Notes: generated by a model not told the origin, from the sequence alone. A DNA stretch of 9,113 nt from Pseudomonadota bacterium (GCA_023422775.1 JAFAGM010000124.1:1-9113), one strand, 5' to 3'. Shown: positions 1 through 8,965, numbered from the stretch's first letter. Translations and numbers: made by a program.

Positions 1-1016
1 ACCGCGCGGTGCCCCCCGGCATGGTGCCGAGCCCACTGGCGATCGACTATTACGGCCAGCGCGCCTCTGCGGGGCTGCTCATCACCGAGGCGAGCCAGGT
101 TTCGCAGCAGGGCCAGGGCTATCAGGACACGCCCGGCATCTACTCGAGGGACCAGGTCGCGGCCTGGCGCAAGGTCACCGACCGCGTGCATGAAAAGGGC
201 GGGCGCATCTTCATCCAGATCTGGCATGTCGGCCGCGTCTCGCACGACTCGCTGCAGCCGAACGGCGGCAAGCCGGTGGCGCCGTCGGCGATCCGCGCCA
301 GGGGCAAGACCTTTGTCAACGGCACCTTCACCGAGATCTCCGAACCGCGCGCGCTCGAGCTTTCCGAGATCCCCGGGATCATCGACGACTTCAAGCGCGG
401 CACCGAGAATGCGATTGCCGCCGGCTTCGACGGCATCGAAATCCACGGCGCCAACGGCTATCTGCTGGATCAGTTCGCGAGAGACAGCACCAACAAGCGC
501 ACCGATGCCTACGGCGGATCGATCGAGAACCGCGCCAGGCTGATGCTGGAAGTTTCCAGGGCGGTGGCTGCCGTGGCAGGACCGGAACGCACCGGCATCC
601 GCATTTCGCCGGTCACGCCCGCCAATGACGTTTCCGACTCGAACCCGCAGCCGCTGTTCGACTATATCGTGGATCAGCTCAACGCGCTGAAGCTGACCTA
701 CATCCACGTCATCGAGGGCGCGACCGGCGGCCCGCGCGACAACGCGCCGTTCGACTATGCGAGCCTTCGCAAGCGCTTCAAGCAGGCGTACATGGCCAAC
801 AACGGCTATGATTTCGATCTCGCGAACAAGGTGCTCGATGCCAACGCGGCCGATCTGATCGCGTTCGGAAAACTGTTCATCTCGAATCCGGACCTGGTCG
901 AGCGGCTGAAGAAGGGCGCAGCGCTGAACGAGTGGGACAAGAACACGTTCTACGGCGGGGGCGCCAAGGGATACACGGATTATCCGACGCTGGGCGCGGC
1001 GCAGGCGGCGGAGTAA
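1..1016 (+). CDS. Old Yellow Enzyme family NADH:flavin oxidoreductase (alkene reductase), 5' end outside window
   Basis: FMN-dependent ene-reductase of the OYE/NemA family, expected to be cytosolic and to reduce activated C=C bonds (enones, maleimides, possibly nitro compounds) with NAD(P)H. The frame is open from base 3 (Arg-Ala-Val-Pro-Pro-Gly) with no start in good context, and family members carry about 25-30 more residues ending in a TRSRA-like segment, so the gene begins before the window. The GTG at 9 is therefore not taken as the start. Counting from that codon: ITEAS near 25, QIWHVGR at 70-76 (Gln and Trp near the flavin), HGANGYLLDQF at 146-156 with the substrate-binding His146/Asn149 pair, the AYGGSIENRAR block at 167-177, Arg198 in RISP, NPDLVERL at 293-300, and a C-terminal TFYGGG...GYTDYP block. 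Where the family usually has Gly-Arg at the FMN phosphate, this protein has Gly287-Lys288. It ends in TAA and is convergent with the glp operon, with no visible functional link. Family is certain; natural substrate unknown. Confidence 0.93.
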   Translation, partial: RAVPPGMVPSPLAIDYYGQRASAGLLITEASQVSQQGQGYQDTPGIYSRDQVAAWRKVTDRVHEKGGRIFIQIWHVGRVSHDSLQPNGGKPVAPSAIRARGKTFVNGTFTEISEPRALELSEIPGIIDDFKRGTENAIAAGFDGIEIHGANGYLLDQFARDSTNKRTDAYGGSIENRARLMLEVSRAVAAVAGPERTGIRISPVTPANDVSDSNPQPLFDYIVDQLNALKLTYIHVIEGATGGPRDNAPFDYASLRKRFKQAYMANNGYDFDLANKVLDANAADLIAFGKLFISNPDLVERLKKGAALNEWDKNTFYGGGAKGYTDYPTLGAAQAAE

Positions 1017-1032
1017 GGGCTCGCTCCTTCCG

Positions 1033-1118
1033 CGTCATTGCGAGGAGCGACAGCGACGAAGCAATCCATCTATCCGGTATGCCGCACGATGGATTGCTTC
1101 GCTTCGCTCGCAATGACG
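1033..1118. repeat. Intergenic imperfect inverted repeat (REP-like)
   Basis: The left arm, 1033-1070, starts CGTCATTGCGAGGAGCG and ends GAAGCAATCCATC. The right arm, 1088-1118, is its reverse complement with about seven bases missing in the middle (GATGGATTGCTTCG ... GCAATGACG). The 17-nt loop is 1071-1087. The outer GCAATGACG and inner GATGGATTGCTTCG parts pair perfectly. From memory, CGTCATTGCGAGGAGCG...GAAGCAATCC elements are dispersed in many copies between genes in Bradyrhizobium and relatives. Copy number cannot be checked here. It lies between two convergent genes and could help block read-through from the oxidoreductase gene, but neither side has a clear U-tract. Confidence 0.85.
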
Positions 1119-1122
1119 AAAG

Positions 1123-1151
1123 AAAAAAAGGCCGGGATCACTCCCGGCCTT
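1123..1151 (-). terminator. Rho-independent terminator of the glp operon
   Basis: Read on the minus strand this is a perfect 10-bp stem (AAGGCCGGGA / TCCCGGCCTT, arms 1142-1151 and 1128-1137) with a GTGA loop, followed by an uninterrupted run of seven T (1129-1123, the first two in the stem). It starts about 30 nt after the glpV stop codon. On the + strand the same stem is followed by only TT and then CAGTTTG, so it should be much weaker for the convergent oxidoreductase gene. Confidence 0.92.
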
Positions 1152-1182
1152 CAGTTTGTGCATCACTCTTGATTGCGAAGTT

Positions 1183-2979
1183 CTACTTCGCTTCCGCGCG
1201 CTTCGGAGGCGTGGCCGGCCACGACTTCACCAGCGTGTCGTAATCGACGGTTTCGCCCTTCGGCTTTTCGTTCGCCAGCTTGCGCTGGGGAGCGACGTTG
1301 CCGTCCTTTGCGGACTTGGCGAACCAGAACTCCGCCGTCTCCTTCTTGTTCAGCTTCGGCCCGCAGGCGCCCTGCACGCCGGACTTCTCGAGACGTTCGA
1401 GCACCGAGTCCTGGGCTGCGGCCAGCGCATCCATCGCCTGTTGCGGCGTCTTCGCACCGGACGACGCATCGCCGATGTTCTGCCACCACAATTGCGCGAG
1501 CTTCGGATAGTCAGGCACGTTGTTGCCGGTCGGGGTCCACTGCACGCGCGCGGGCGAGCGGTAGAACTCGATCAGGCCGCCGAGCTTCGGCGCACGCTCG
1601 GTGAACGACTTGTCCCAGATGTCGGACTCACGGACGAAGGTGAGACCGACGTGGCTCTTCTTCAAGGACACGGTCTTGGAGTTGATGAACTGCAGATAGA
1701 GCCAGGCCGCCTTGCGGCGATCCGGCGGGGTCGATTTCAGCAGCGTGACGGAGCCGGCGTCCTGATAGCCGAGCTTCATGCCTTCCTTCCAGTACGAGCC
1801 GTGCGGCGACGGCGCCATGCGCCACTTCGGCGTGCCGTCCGCGTTCACGACCGCAATACCCGGCTTCACCATGTCGGCGGTGAAGGCGGTGTACCAGAAT
1901 ATCTGCTGGGCGATGTTGCCCTGCGCCGGCACCGGGCCCGCCTCGGAGAAGGTCATGCCTTGCGCCTGCGGCGGGGCATACTTCTTCATCCAGTCGAGAT
2001 ATTTGACGATCGAATAGACCGCCGCCGGACCGTTGGTGTCGCCGCCGCGCTCGACGGACGAACCGACGGGACGGCAGCCTTCCATGCGGATGCCCCATTC
2101 GTCGACCGGCTTGCCGTTCGGGATGCCCTTGTCGCCGTTGCCGGCCATCGACAGCCAGGCGTCGGTGAAGCGCCAACCGAGCGAGGGATCCTTCTTGCCA
2201 TAGTCCATGTGGCCGTAGATCTTGACGCCGTTGATCTCCTTGATGTCGTTGGTGAAGAACTCGGCGATGTCTTCATAGGCCGACCAGTTCACGGGAACGC
2301 CGAGATCGTAGCCGTACTTGGCCTTGAACCTGGCCTTGTAGTCCGGATTGGAGAACCAGTCGTAACGGAACCAGTAGAGGTTCGCGAACTGCTGGTCGGG
2401 AAGCTGATAGAGCTTGCCGTCCGGCCCCGTGGTGAAGGACTTGCCGATGAAGTCGTTGACGTCGAGTTGCGGGTTGGTGACGTCCTTGCCCTCGCCGGTC
2501 ATGTAGTCCGACAGGATCACGGTCTGGCCGTAGCGGAAGTGCGTTCCGATCAGGTCGGAATCGTTGATCCAGCCGTCATAGACGTTCTTGCCGGACTGCA
2601 TCTGGGTCTGCAGCTTTTCGACGACGTCGCCTTCCTGGATCAGGTCATGCTTGATCTTGATGCCGGTGATCTCGGTGAAGGCCTTTGCCAGCGTCCGCGA
2701 TTCATACTCGTGCGTCGTGATCGTTTCCGACACGACGTTGATCTCCATCCCCTTGAACGGCGCCGCAGCCTTCTCGAACCACTGCAGCTCCTTCATCTGC
2801 TCTTCCTTCGACAGCGTCGAAGGCTGGAATTCGCTGTCGATCCATCTTTGATTGACAGCGTCGTCCGCACGCGCGGGTGCGGCAACGGTGACGGAAGCCG
2901 CGATCAGCGCAGCCGCGCTGGTCATCGTCAGAAAACTCTCCCTGGTCAGGGGTCCGTTTCTTCCTCTCAAGCGTCGCAT
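1183..2979 (-). CDS. glpV: Glycerol ABC transporter, periplasmic substrate-binding protein
   Basis: Extracellular solute-binding protein that would capture glycerol in the periplasm and deliver it to GlpP/GlpQ. The product is 598 aa, longer than the ~400-450 aa typical of sugar-binding family 1 proteins but normal, as I recall, for the glycerol branch. The start is the ATG at 2979, because a GGAGG sits 7 nt upstream; an in-frame GTG ten codons earlier has no such site. The N-terminus is a signal peptide: basic residues 2-13, hydrophobic stretch about 19-35, and an AxA site (Ala36-Arg37-Ala38) before Asp-Asp. A TRESFL segment at 12-17 resembles a Tat box but lacks the second arginine, so Sec export is likelier. 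The mature part is rich in Trp/Tyr, as in sugar and polyol binders (e.g. YWFRYDWF at 202-209). It has exactly two cysteines, Cys302 and Cys539, a possible disulfide. Last gene of the operon, 75 nt after glpU and followed by the terminator. Ligand assigned from operon context; glycerol rather than another polyol is inferred. Confidence 0.92.
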   Translation of the reverse strand: MRRLRGRNGPLTRESFLTMTSAAALIAASVTVAAPARADDAVNQRWIDSEFQPSTLSKEEQMKELQWFEKAAAPFKGMEINVVSETITTHEYESRTLAKAFTEITGIKIKHDLIQEGDVVEKLQTQMQSGKNVYDGWINDSDLIGTHFRYGQTVILSDYMTGEGKDVTNPQLDVNDFIGKSFTTGPDGKLYQLPDQQFANLYWFRYDWFSNPDYKARFKAKYGYDLGVPVNWSAYEDIAEFFTNDIKEINGVKIYGHMDYGKKDPSLGWRFTDAWLSMAGNGDKGIPNGKPVDEWGIRMEGCRPVGSSVERGGDTNGPAAVYSIVKYLDWMKKYAPPQAQGMTFSEAGPVPAQGNIAQQIFWYTAFTADMVKPGIAVVNADGTPKWRMAPSPHGSYWKEGMKLGYQDAGSVTLLKSTPPDRRKAAWLYLQFINSKTVSLKKSHVGLTFVRESDIWDKSFTERAPKLGGLIEFYRSPARVQWTPTGNNVPDYPKLAQLWWQNIGDASSGAKTPQQAMDALAAAQDSVLERLEKSGVQGACGPKLNKKETAEFWFAKSAKDGNVAPQRKLANEKPKGETVDYDTLVKSWPATPPKRAEAK

Positions 2980-2986
2980 GTTGAAT

Positions 2987-2991
2987 CCTCC
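2987..2991 (-). promoter_or_regulatory. Shine-Dalgarno sequence of glpV
   Basis: GGAGG on the minus strand, 7 nt before the ATG at 2979. It is the strongest ribosome-binding site in the window and decides the glpV start against the in-frame GTG at 3009. A strong site suits a binding protein needed in excess over the membrane subunits. Confidence 0.85.
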
Positions 2992-3019
2992 GGTTGCAGC
3001 GACAGACACGAACTCAGGC

Positions 3020-3034
3020 CCGGGTTGATCCCGG
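3020..3034 (-). other. Small GC stem-loop in the glpU-glpV spacer
   Basis: CCGGG / CCCGG 5-bp perfect stem with a 5-nt ATCAA loop, between the glpU stop (3055) and the glpV ribosome-binding site. No T-run follows, so it is not an intrinsic terminator. It could be an mRNA-stabilising or processing hairpin at the 5' end of a glpV message, as known for other binding-protein genes within transporter operons. The stem is short and could be chance in such GC-rich DNA. Confidence 0.35.
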
Positions 3035-3054
3035 ATCTGCTCTTTTTCGCTTCC

Positions 3055-3381
3055 CTAGACGGTGCGGAAGATCGCAACGGCCGCAAGAAGCGAAATCAGG
3101 GTTGCGAGCCACAGGCTCGAAATCTCGACGCCCTCCCCGATCGGCAGCGTCGCGATCGGGTCGGTGCCGGCAAACGCGATCCACAGCAGATGGATGACGG
3201 CGGCGAGCACCAGCGAGATGAACAGCCGGTCGCCGCGCGTGGTCGGAATCCGCAAGATCCCGATGCGCTCCGCTTCGGGATAGGCGACCGCGAGCCACGT
3301 CATGACGCCGAGCGTCGACGCCAGCATCACGAAGAAGATCGCGGTCGGCAGCGTCCAGGCCATCCATGCAAAGTGTTCCAT
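3055..3381 (-). CDS. glpU: Small membrane protein of the glycerol ABC transporter (DUF2160-like)
   Basis: Integral membrane protein of 108 aa encoded between the second permease and the binding protein, the position of glpU in the Rhizobium leguminosarum glycerol operon. Hydrophobic segments lie at about 8-34, 52-72 and 88-106, giving three probable transmembrane helices. A basic loop with ERIGILRIPTTRGDR (38-52) joins the first two and an acidic, Gly/Pro-rich loop (73-87) the last two. No catalytic or nucleotide-binding motif is seen. The start is the ATG at 3381, two bases after the glpQ stop, with an AGGG site 7 nt upstream inside the end of glpQ, so translation is probably coupled. The biochemical role is unknown; accessory or stabilising subunit of the GlpPQ channel is an inference from its place in the operon. 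The reading frame stays open further upstream, but that part is a shadow of glpQ. Confidence 0.85.
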   Translation of the reverse strand: MEHFAWMAWTLPTAIFFVMLASTLGVMTWLAVAYPEAERIGILRIPTTRGDRLFISLVLAAVIHLLWIAFAGTDPIATLPIGEGVEISSLWLATLISLLAAVAIFRTV

Positions 3382-3383
3382 GG

Positions 3384-4186
3384 CTAAACCCTGCCCAGCG
3401 CGAAGCCGCGCGCGATATAGTTGCGGACGAACCAGATCACGAGCGCACCGGGGATGATGGTGAGCACGCCGGCCGCGGCCAGCAGCCCCCAATCCATGCC
3501 GGCGGCAGAGACCGTGCGCGTCATGATCGCCGAGATCGGCTTGGCGTTGACCGAGGTCAGCGTGCGCGCCAGCAACAGCTCGACCCAGGAGAACATGAAG
3601 CAGAAGAACGCGGCGACGCCGATGCCGCTCGCGATCAGCGGCACCAAAATCTTGACGAAGAAGCGCGGGAACGAATAGCCGTCGAGGAACGCGGTCTCGT
3701 CGATCTCGCGCGGCACGCCGGAGACGAAACCTTCCAGAATCCAGACCGCGAGCGGCACATTGAAGATGCAGTGCGCCAGCGCGACCGCCCATGGCGTGTC
3801 GAACAGGTTGATCGCCGAATAGAGATTGAAGAACGGCAGTGCGAACACCGCCGCCGGCGCCATGCGGTTAGACAGCAGCCAGAAGAACAGATGCTTGTCA
3901 CCGAGAAACCGATAGCGAGAGAACGCGTAGGCCGCCGGCAACGCCACTGCGATCGCGATCACGGTGTTGATCAGCACGTAGGTCAGCGAGTTGATGTAGC
4001 CGGAATACCAGCTCTCGTCGGTGAAGATGCGCTTGTAGTTCTCCAGCGTCGGCTCATGCGGCCACAAGGTCATTGTGGTGACGATCTCGGTGTTGGTCTT
4101 GAAGCTCATGTTGACGAGCCAGTAGATCGGCAACAGCAGGAAGGCCAGGAACACCACCATGATGATGCGGCGGCCGGGAATCGTGT

Positions 4187-4190
<4 letters not shown>
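3384..4190 (-). CDS. glpQ: Glycerol ABC transporter, permease subunit (MalG-type)
   Basis: Inner-membrane permease of 268 aa, MalG-like half of the glycerol channel. Hydrophobic segments at about 8-29, 67-90, 102-124, 133-158, 183-206 and 235-256 fit six transmembrane helices. A cytoplasmic EAA-type coupling loop is visible at 161-185 (REIDETAFLDGYSFPRFFVK followed by ILVPL), with the conserved Gly171 and Pro184; it docks on the ATPase subunits. The start is the ATG at 4190, overlapping the glpP stop as ATGA, the usual sign of translational coupling. The same frame stays open far upstream, antisense-free but out of frame with glpP and glpT, and that part is not coding. Substrate assigned by operon context. 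Confidence 0.93.
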
Positions 4191-6177
<1,987 letters not shown>

Positions 6178-6189
6178 GTCGCATCTCCC

Positions 6190-7332
6190 TCACGCGGTTT
6201 TGTTTCTTGACGCGTTTTCTTCACGCGAACCGCTACGCACTTCGCTTGAAAACGCCATGGCATCCGGCGCCGCGACCAGGCGGTCAGCTTCGTCGAACAC
6301 GAACAGATTGTCGGGATCGAGCACGGCATCGAGCAGATGGCCGGGCTCGTATTCATGCACGCCCTGCAGCACCGCGACCCAGTTGGAGGCGTCGCGATTG
6401 AGATGCACGAAACTCTCCGAACCGGTGATTTCGGTCACCGTGACGGTGGCGTGGAAGGCATGGCGGCCGGCGATGCCGTTTGCCACTTCGAGCTGGTGAG
6501 CGCGGAAGCCGACGCGATAGGGACCATCGGCAAGCGACGCATAGAGCCCGGTGGCCGGCGCCTGGATGCCGCCCGCATATTGCACGAAGCCGCTCTTCTT
6601 CTCGACTTCGACAATGTTGAGCGGCGGATCGGAGAACACCTGCGCCACCCGCAGCGTGCCGGGTTGACGATAGACCTTCGGCGTACTGCCGGCCTGAAGT
6701 ACCTCGCCTTCCCACATGCACACGGTGTCGCCGCCGAGTAATAGCGCCTCGGAAGGTTCGGTCGTGGCGTAGACGAAGATCGCGCCCGAGGCCTCGAAGA
6801 TACGCGGCAGCTCGGCGCGCAACTCCTCGCGGAGCTTGTAGTCGAGATTGGCGAGCGGCTCGTCCAGCAGCACGAGGTCGGCGCCCTTGACCAGCGCACG
6901 CGCAATCGCGGTGCGCTGCTGCTGGCCGCCGGACAATTGCAGCGGCGTGCGCTTCAGGAATGGTTCGAGCCGCAGCAGTTTGGCGGCTTCCTGGACACGC
7001 CGGTCGATCTCCTCGCGCGGCCTGCCCTGCACCCGCAGCGGCGAAGCGATGTTCTCGTATACGGTGAGCGACGGGTAATTGATGAACTGCTGATAGACCA
7101 TCGCGACCGAGCGCCGGCGCACGTCGGCGCCGGTGACGTCCTTGCCGTCGACCAGCACGCGGCCCGTCGTCGGACGGTCGAGACCGGCAAGCAGCCGCAT
7201 GATCGAGGTCTTGCCCGACAGCGTCGGTCCGAGCAGCACGCTCAGCGTGCCGCGCTCCAGCGTCAGCGAAACGTCGCGGATGGTCGGGAGACCGTCCACG
7301 GTTCGCGTGACGTGTTCGAGCGTGACGCTCAT
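6190..7332 (-). CDS. glpS: Glycerol ABC transporter, ATP-binding subunit lacking the switch histidine
   Basis: Cytoplasmic ABC ATPase of 380 aa, partner of GlpT. It keeps Q-loop Gln81 (VYQQF), a perfect signature LSGGQQQR (133-140), and Walker B LVLLDEP (153-159, Glu158). Several ATP-site elements are altered: the switch histidine is Thr191 (VYATTEP where GlpT has IYVTHDQ), the A-loop aromatic is Val12, and Walker A reads GPTLSGKT (35-42) with Leu38 for the usual glycine. The altered codons are in clean sequence with no frameshift. The C-terminal 240-350 region is TOBE-like (PLNIVEVE, later VGFRAHQLEV), followed by a polar tail of about 25 residues that is probably disordered. The start ATG at 7332 overlaps the glpD stop as ATGA, with a G-rich site (GGGGG) 6 nt upstream. 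In the R. leguminosarum operon glpR precedes this gene; here glpD does. Confidence 0.93.
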   Translation of the reverse strand: MSVTLEHVTRTVDGLPTIRDVSLTLERGTLSVLLGPTLSGKTSIMRLLAGLDRPTTGRVLVDGKDVTGADVRRRSVAMVYQQFINYPSLTVYENIASPLRVQGRPREEIDRRVQEAAKLLRLEPFLKRTPLQLSGGQQQRTAIARALVKGADLVLLDEPLANLDYKLREELRAELPRIFEASGAIFVYATTEPSEALLLGGDTVCMWEGEVLQAGSTPKVYRQPGTLRVAQVFSDPPLNIVEVEKKSGFVQYAGGIQAPATGLYASLADGPYRVGFRAHQLEVANGIAGRHAFHATVTVTEITGSESFVHLNRDASNWVAVLQGVHEYEPGHLLDAVLDPDNLFVFDEADRLVAAPDAMAFSSEVRSGSREENASRNKTA

Positions 7333-8873
7333 GGCCGTCCCCCCACTTCGCGCAAGGGGCGTTCACCGGAAGCGCGGTGGGCCTTGATCCATTCGTCGAG
7401 GCTTGCGATTTCGTCTGCCGACAGCCGCAGGCCGAGCTTGGACCTTCGCCACACGATGTCTTCGGCGCTATACGCCCATTCGTTCGCGATCAGGTACCTG
7501 ACTTCGCTTTCCGTGAGCGTAGCGCCGAACGACTGGCCGAGGTCGGCAAAAGATTTCGCGCTGCCGAGCAATTTTGTCGCACGCGTGCCATAGGCATGTG
7601 CCAGCCGGTCGGCATGCGCCGGGTCAAGGAACGGATAGCTCCGCGTCAGTTCGGCGGTCAGCGCGGCGACCGCCGAAACGTCCATGTCGCCGCCCGGCAG
7701 CGGCGCCTTGCCGGTCCAGCCCTCTTTCGCTTTTGCACCGCGCAAATAGGGCGCAAGCCGCTCCAGCGCCTCTTCCGCAAGGCGCCGGTAGGTCGTGATC
7801 TTGCCGCCATAGATCGACAGCAGCGGCGCGCCGCCGGGCGTATCCAGTTCGAACACGTAATCGCGGGTCGCGGCCTTGGCTTCGCTGGCGCCATCGTCGT
7901 AGAGCGGGCGCACGCCGGAGTAGTCCCAGACGACATCGGCCGGCAGCACCGGCTTCCTCAGGTACTCGCTGGCGGAAGCGCAGAGATACTGGATCTCTTC
8001 CGGCGTCGCCTTCACCTTGGCCGGATCGCCGTCGTAGTCGCGATCGGTGGTGCCGATCAGCGTGAAATCGTTCTGGTAGGGAATGACGAAGATGATGCGG
8101 CCGTCGGCGTTCTGGAAGATGTAGGCGCGGTCGTGCTCGTAGAGCTTGCGCACCACGATGTGCGAGCCCTGCACCAGCCGCACTTTCGCGTGCGCGTTGA
8201 CGCCTGAGCCTGCCGACAGCACCTGCTCGACCCAGGGGCCGCCGGCATTGACCAGCGCACGCGCCTGGATGGTGGTGAGCGCGCCGCTGATGCTGTTCTC
8301 GACGGTAACGTGCCAGATGCCGTCAATCGGCCTGATCTCGACCGCGCGCGAGCGTGTGTGGATCTCCGCGCCGCGATCGGCCGCATCGCGCGCGGTGAGC
8401 ACGACGAGGCGCGCGTCATCGACGAAGCAGTCGGAATATTCAAAACCCCTCCGGTAGCGGTCGGGGATCAGGGGCTTGCCCACCTCGTCATGGACGAGAT
8501 CGACCGAGCGCGTCGGCGGCAGCAGGTTTCGGCCGCCGATGTGATCGTACAGGAACAACCCCAGCCGCAGCAGCCAGGCCGGGCGCAGCCCTGCGTGGTG
8601 CGGCAAAACGAAACGCAGGGGCCTGATGATGTGGGGCGCGATCTGCCAGAGGATTTCGCGCTCGATCAGCGCCTCGCGTACCAGCCGAAACTCGTAATAT
8701 TCGAGATAGCGCAGGCCGCCATGCACCAGCTTGGTCGACCAGGACGACGTCCCGCTCGCCAAGTCATTCATCTCACACAGAAAAACAGAGCTGCCCCGGC
8801 CCGCCGCGTCGCGCGCGATGCCGCAGCCGTTGATACCGCCTCCGATGATGGCGAGATCGAAAACCCTGTCCAA
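7329..8873 (-). CDS. glpD: Glycerol-3-phosphate dehydrogenase (FAD, quinone-linked)
   Basis: Membrane-associated flavoenzyme that oxidises sn-glycerol-3-phosphate to dihydroxyacetone phosphate and passes electrons to quinone; 514 aa, close to the ~500 aa of E. coli GlpD. The N-terminal FAD Rossmann motif is FDLAIIGGGINGCGIARDAA (5-24), followed by the GlpD signature LASGTSSWSTKLVHGGLRYL (38-57). SGVRPLYDD (319-327) and IYGGKITTYRRLAEEAL (354-370) are the family's substrate/FAD-contacting blocks, and a C-terminal helical domain follows from about 395. I start it at the TTG at 8873, because family proteins begin 4-8 residues before the Rossmann strand and a GGGG lies 7 nt upstream. The open frame reaches 9026, but the extra 51 residues would be translated operator and intergenic DNA. 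First gene of the operon; overlaps glpS by four bases. It should be induced with the transporter by glycerol or glycerol-3-phosphate. Confidence 0.95.
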   Translation of the reverse strand: MDRVFDLAIIGGGINGCGIARDAAGRGSSVFLCEMNDLASGTSSWSTKLVHGGLRYLEYYEFRLVREALIEREILWQIAPHIIRPLRFVLPHHAGLRPAWLLRLGLFLYDHIGGRNLLPPTRSVDLVHDEVGKPLIPDRYRRGFEYSDCFVDDARLVVLTARDAADRGAEIHTRSRAVEIRPIDGIWHVTVENSISGALTTIQARALVNAGGPWVEQVLSAGSGVNAHAKVRLVQGSHIVVRKLYEHDRAYIFQNADGRIIFVIPYQNDFTLIGTTDRDYDGDPAKVKATPEEIQYLCASASEYLRKPVLPADVVWDYSGVRPLYDDGASEAKAATRDYVFELDTPGGAPLLSIYGGKITTYRRLAEEALERLAPYLRGAKAKEGWTGKAPLPGGDMDVSAVAALTAELTRSYPFLDPAHADRLAHAYGTRATKLLGSAKSFADLGQSFGATLTESEVRYLIANEWAYSAEDIVWRRSKLGLRLSADEIASLDEWIKAHRASGERPLREVGGRP

Positions 8874-8880
8874 CGAACGT

Positions 8881-8884
8881 CCCC
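8881..8884 (-). promoter_or_regulatory. Probable weak Shine-Dalgarno of glpD
   Basis: GGGG on the minus strand, 7 nt before the TTG at 8873. The site is weak, but no ATG or GTG between the operator cluster and the Rossmann motif is in frame, so it supports the TTG start. Confidence 0.45.
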
Positions 8885-8898
8885 GGCGGCGATCGCCT

Positions 8899-8965
8899 GT
8901 TCGTTTCGGCGATTTTACTTTCGGATTGGAGTAAATCACAAAGAAAAACGAAAGCAAGTGAAAAC
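8899..8965 (-). promoter_or_regulatory. Candidate operator/promoter region of the glp operon (DeoR/GlpR-type half-sites)
   Basis: An AT-rich patch in GC-rich DNA, 26-92 nt upstream of the glpD start. On the minus strand the distal part reads TTTTCACTTG, CTTTCGTTTT, TCTTTGTGAT (8964 to 8935): TTTC-led units spaced 10-11 nt. On the + strand the proximal part has TTCGTTTCGG (8900-8909) and CTTTCG (8918-8923). CTTTCG at 8918-8923 and CGAAAG at 8949-8954 form an inverted pair 31 nt apart centre to centre, about three helical turns. TTCG/CGAA half-sites and TTTCRTTT-like repeats are typical of DeoR-family repressors such as GlpR and AgaR. That a GlpR-like protein binds here is inference. No convincing -35/-10 pair was found; TTGCTT (8959-8954) with TTTACT 16 nt on is only a weak match. 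Confidence 0.5.

Noticed and set aside
2929..2946. Tat export signal in GlpV (TRESFL)
   Set aside because: The second arginine of the twin-arginine motif is glutamate, so a Sec signal is the better reading.
2980..3009. Ten-codon extension of GlpV from the GTG at 3009
   Set aside because: It would run through the GGAGG ribosome-binding site of the ATG at 2979 and place extra residues before a normal signal peptide.
1156..3387. 743-codon open frame on the + strand opposite glpV and glpU
   Set aside because: Its translation is rich in Arg, Leu, Val, Asp and His with no recognisable domain, and it lies antisense to two well-supported genes. It is the usual antisense shadow of high-GC codon bias.
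7377..8207. 276-codon + strand open frame opposite glpD
   Set aside because: Antisense shadow of glpD; its start has no supporting context.
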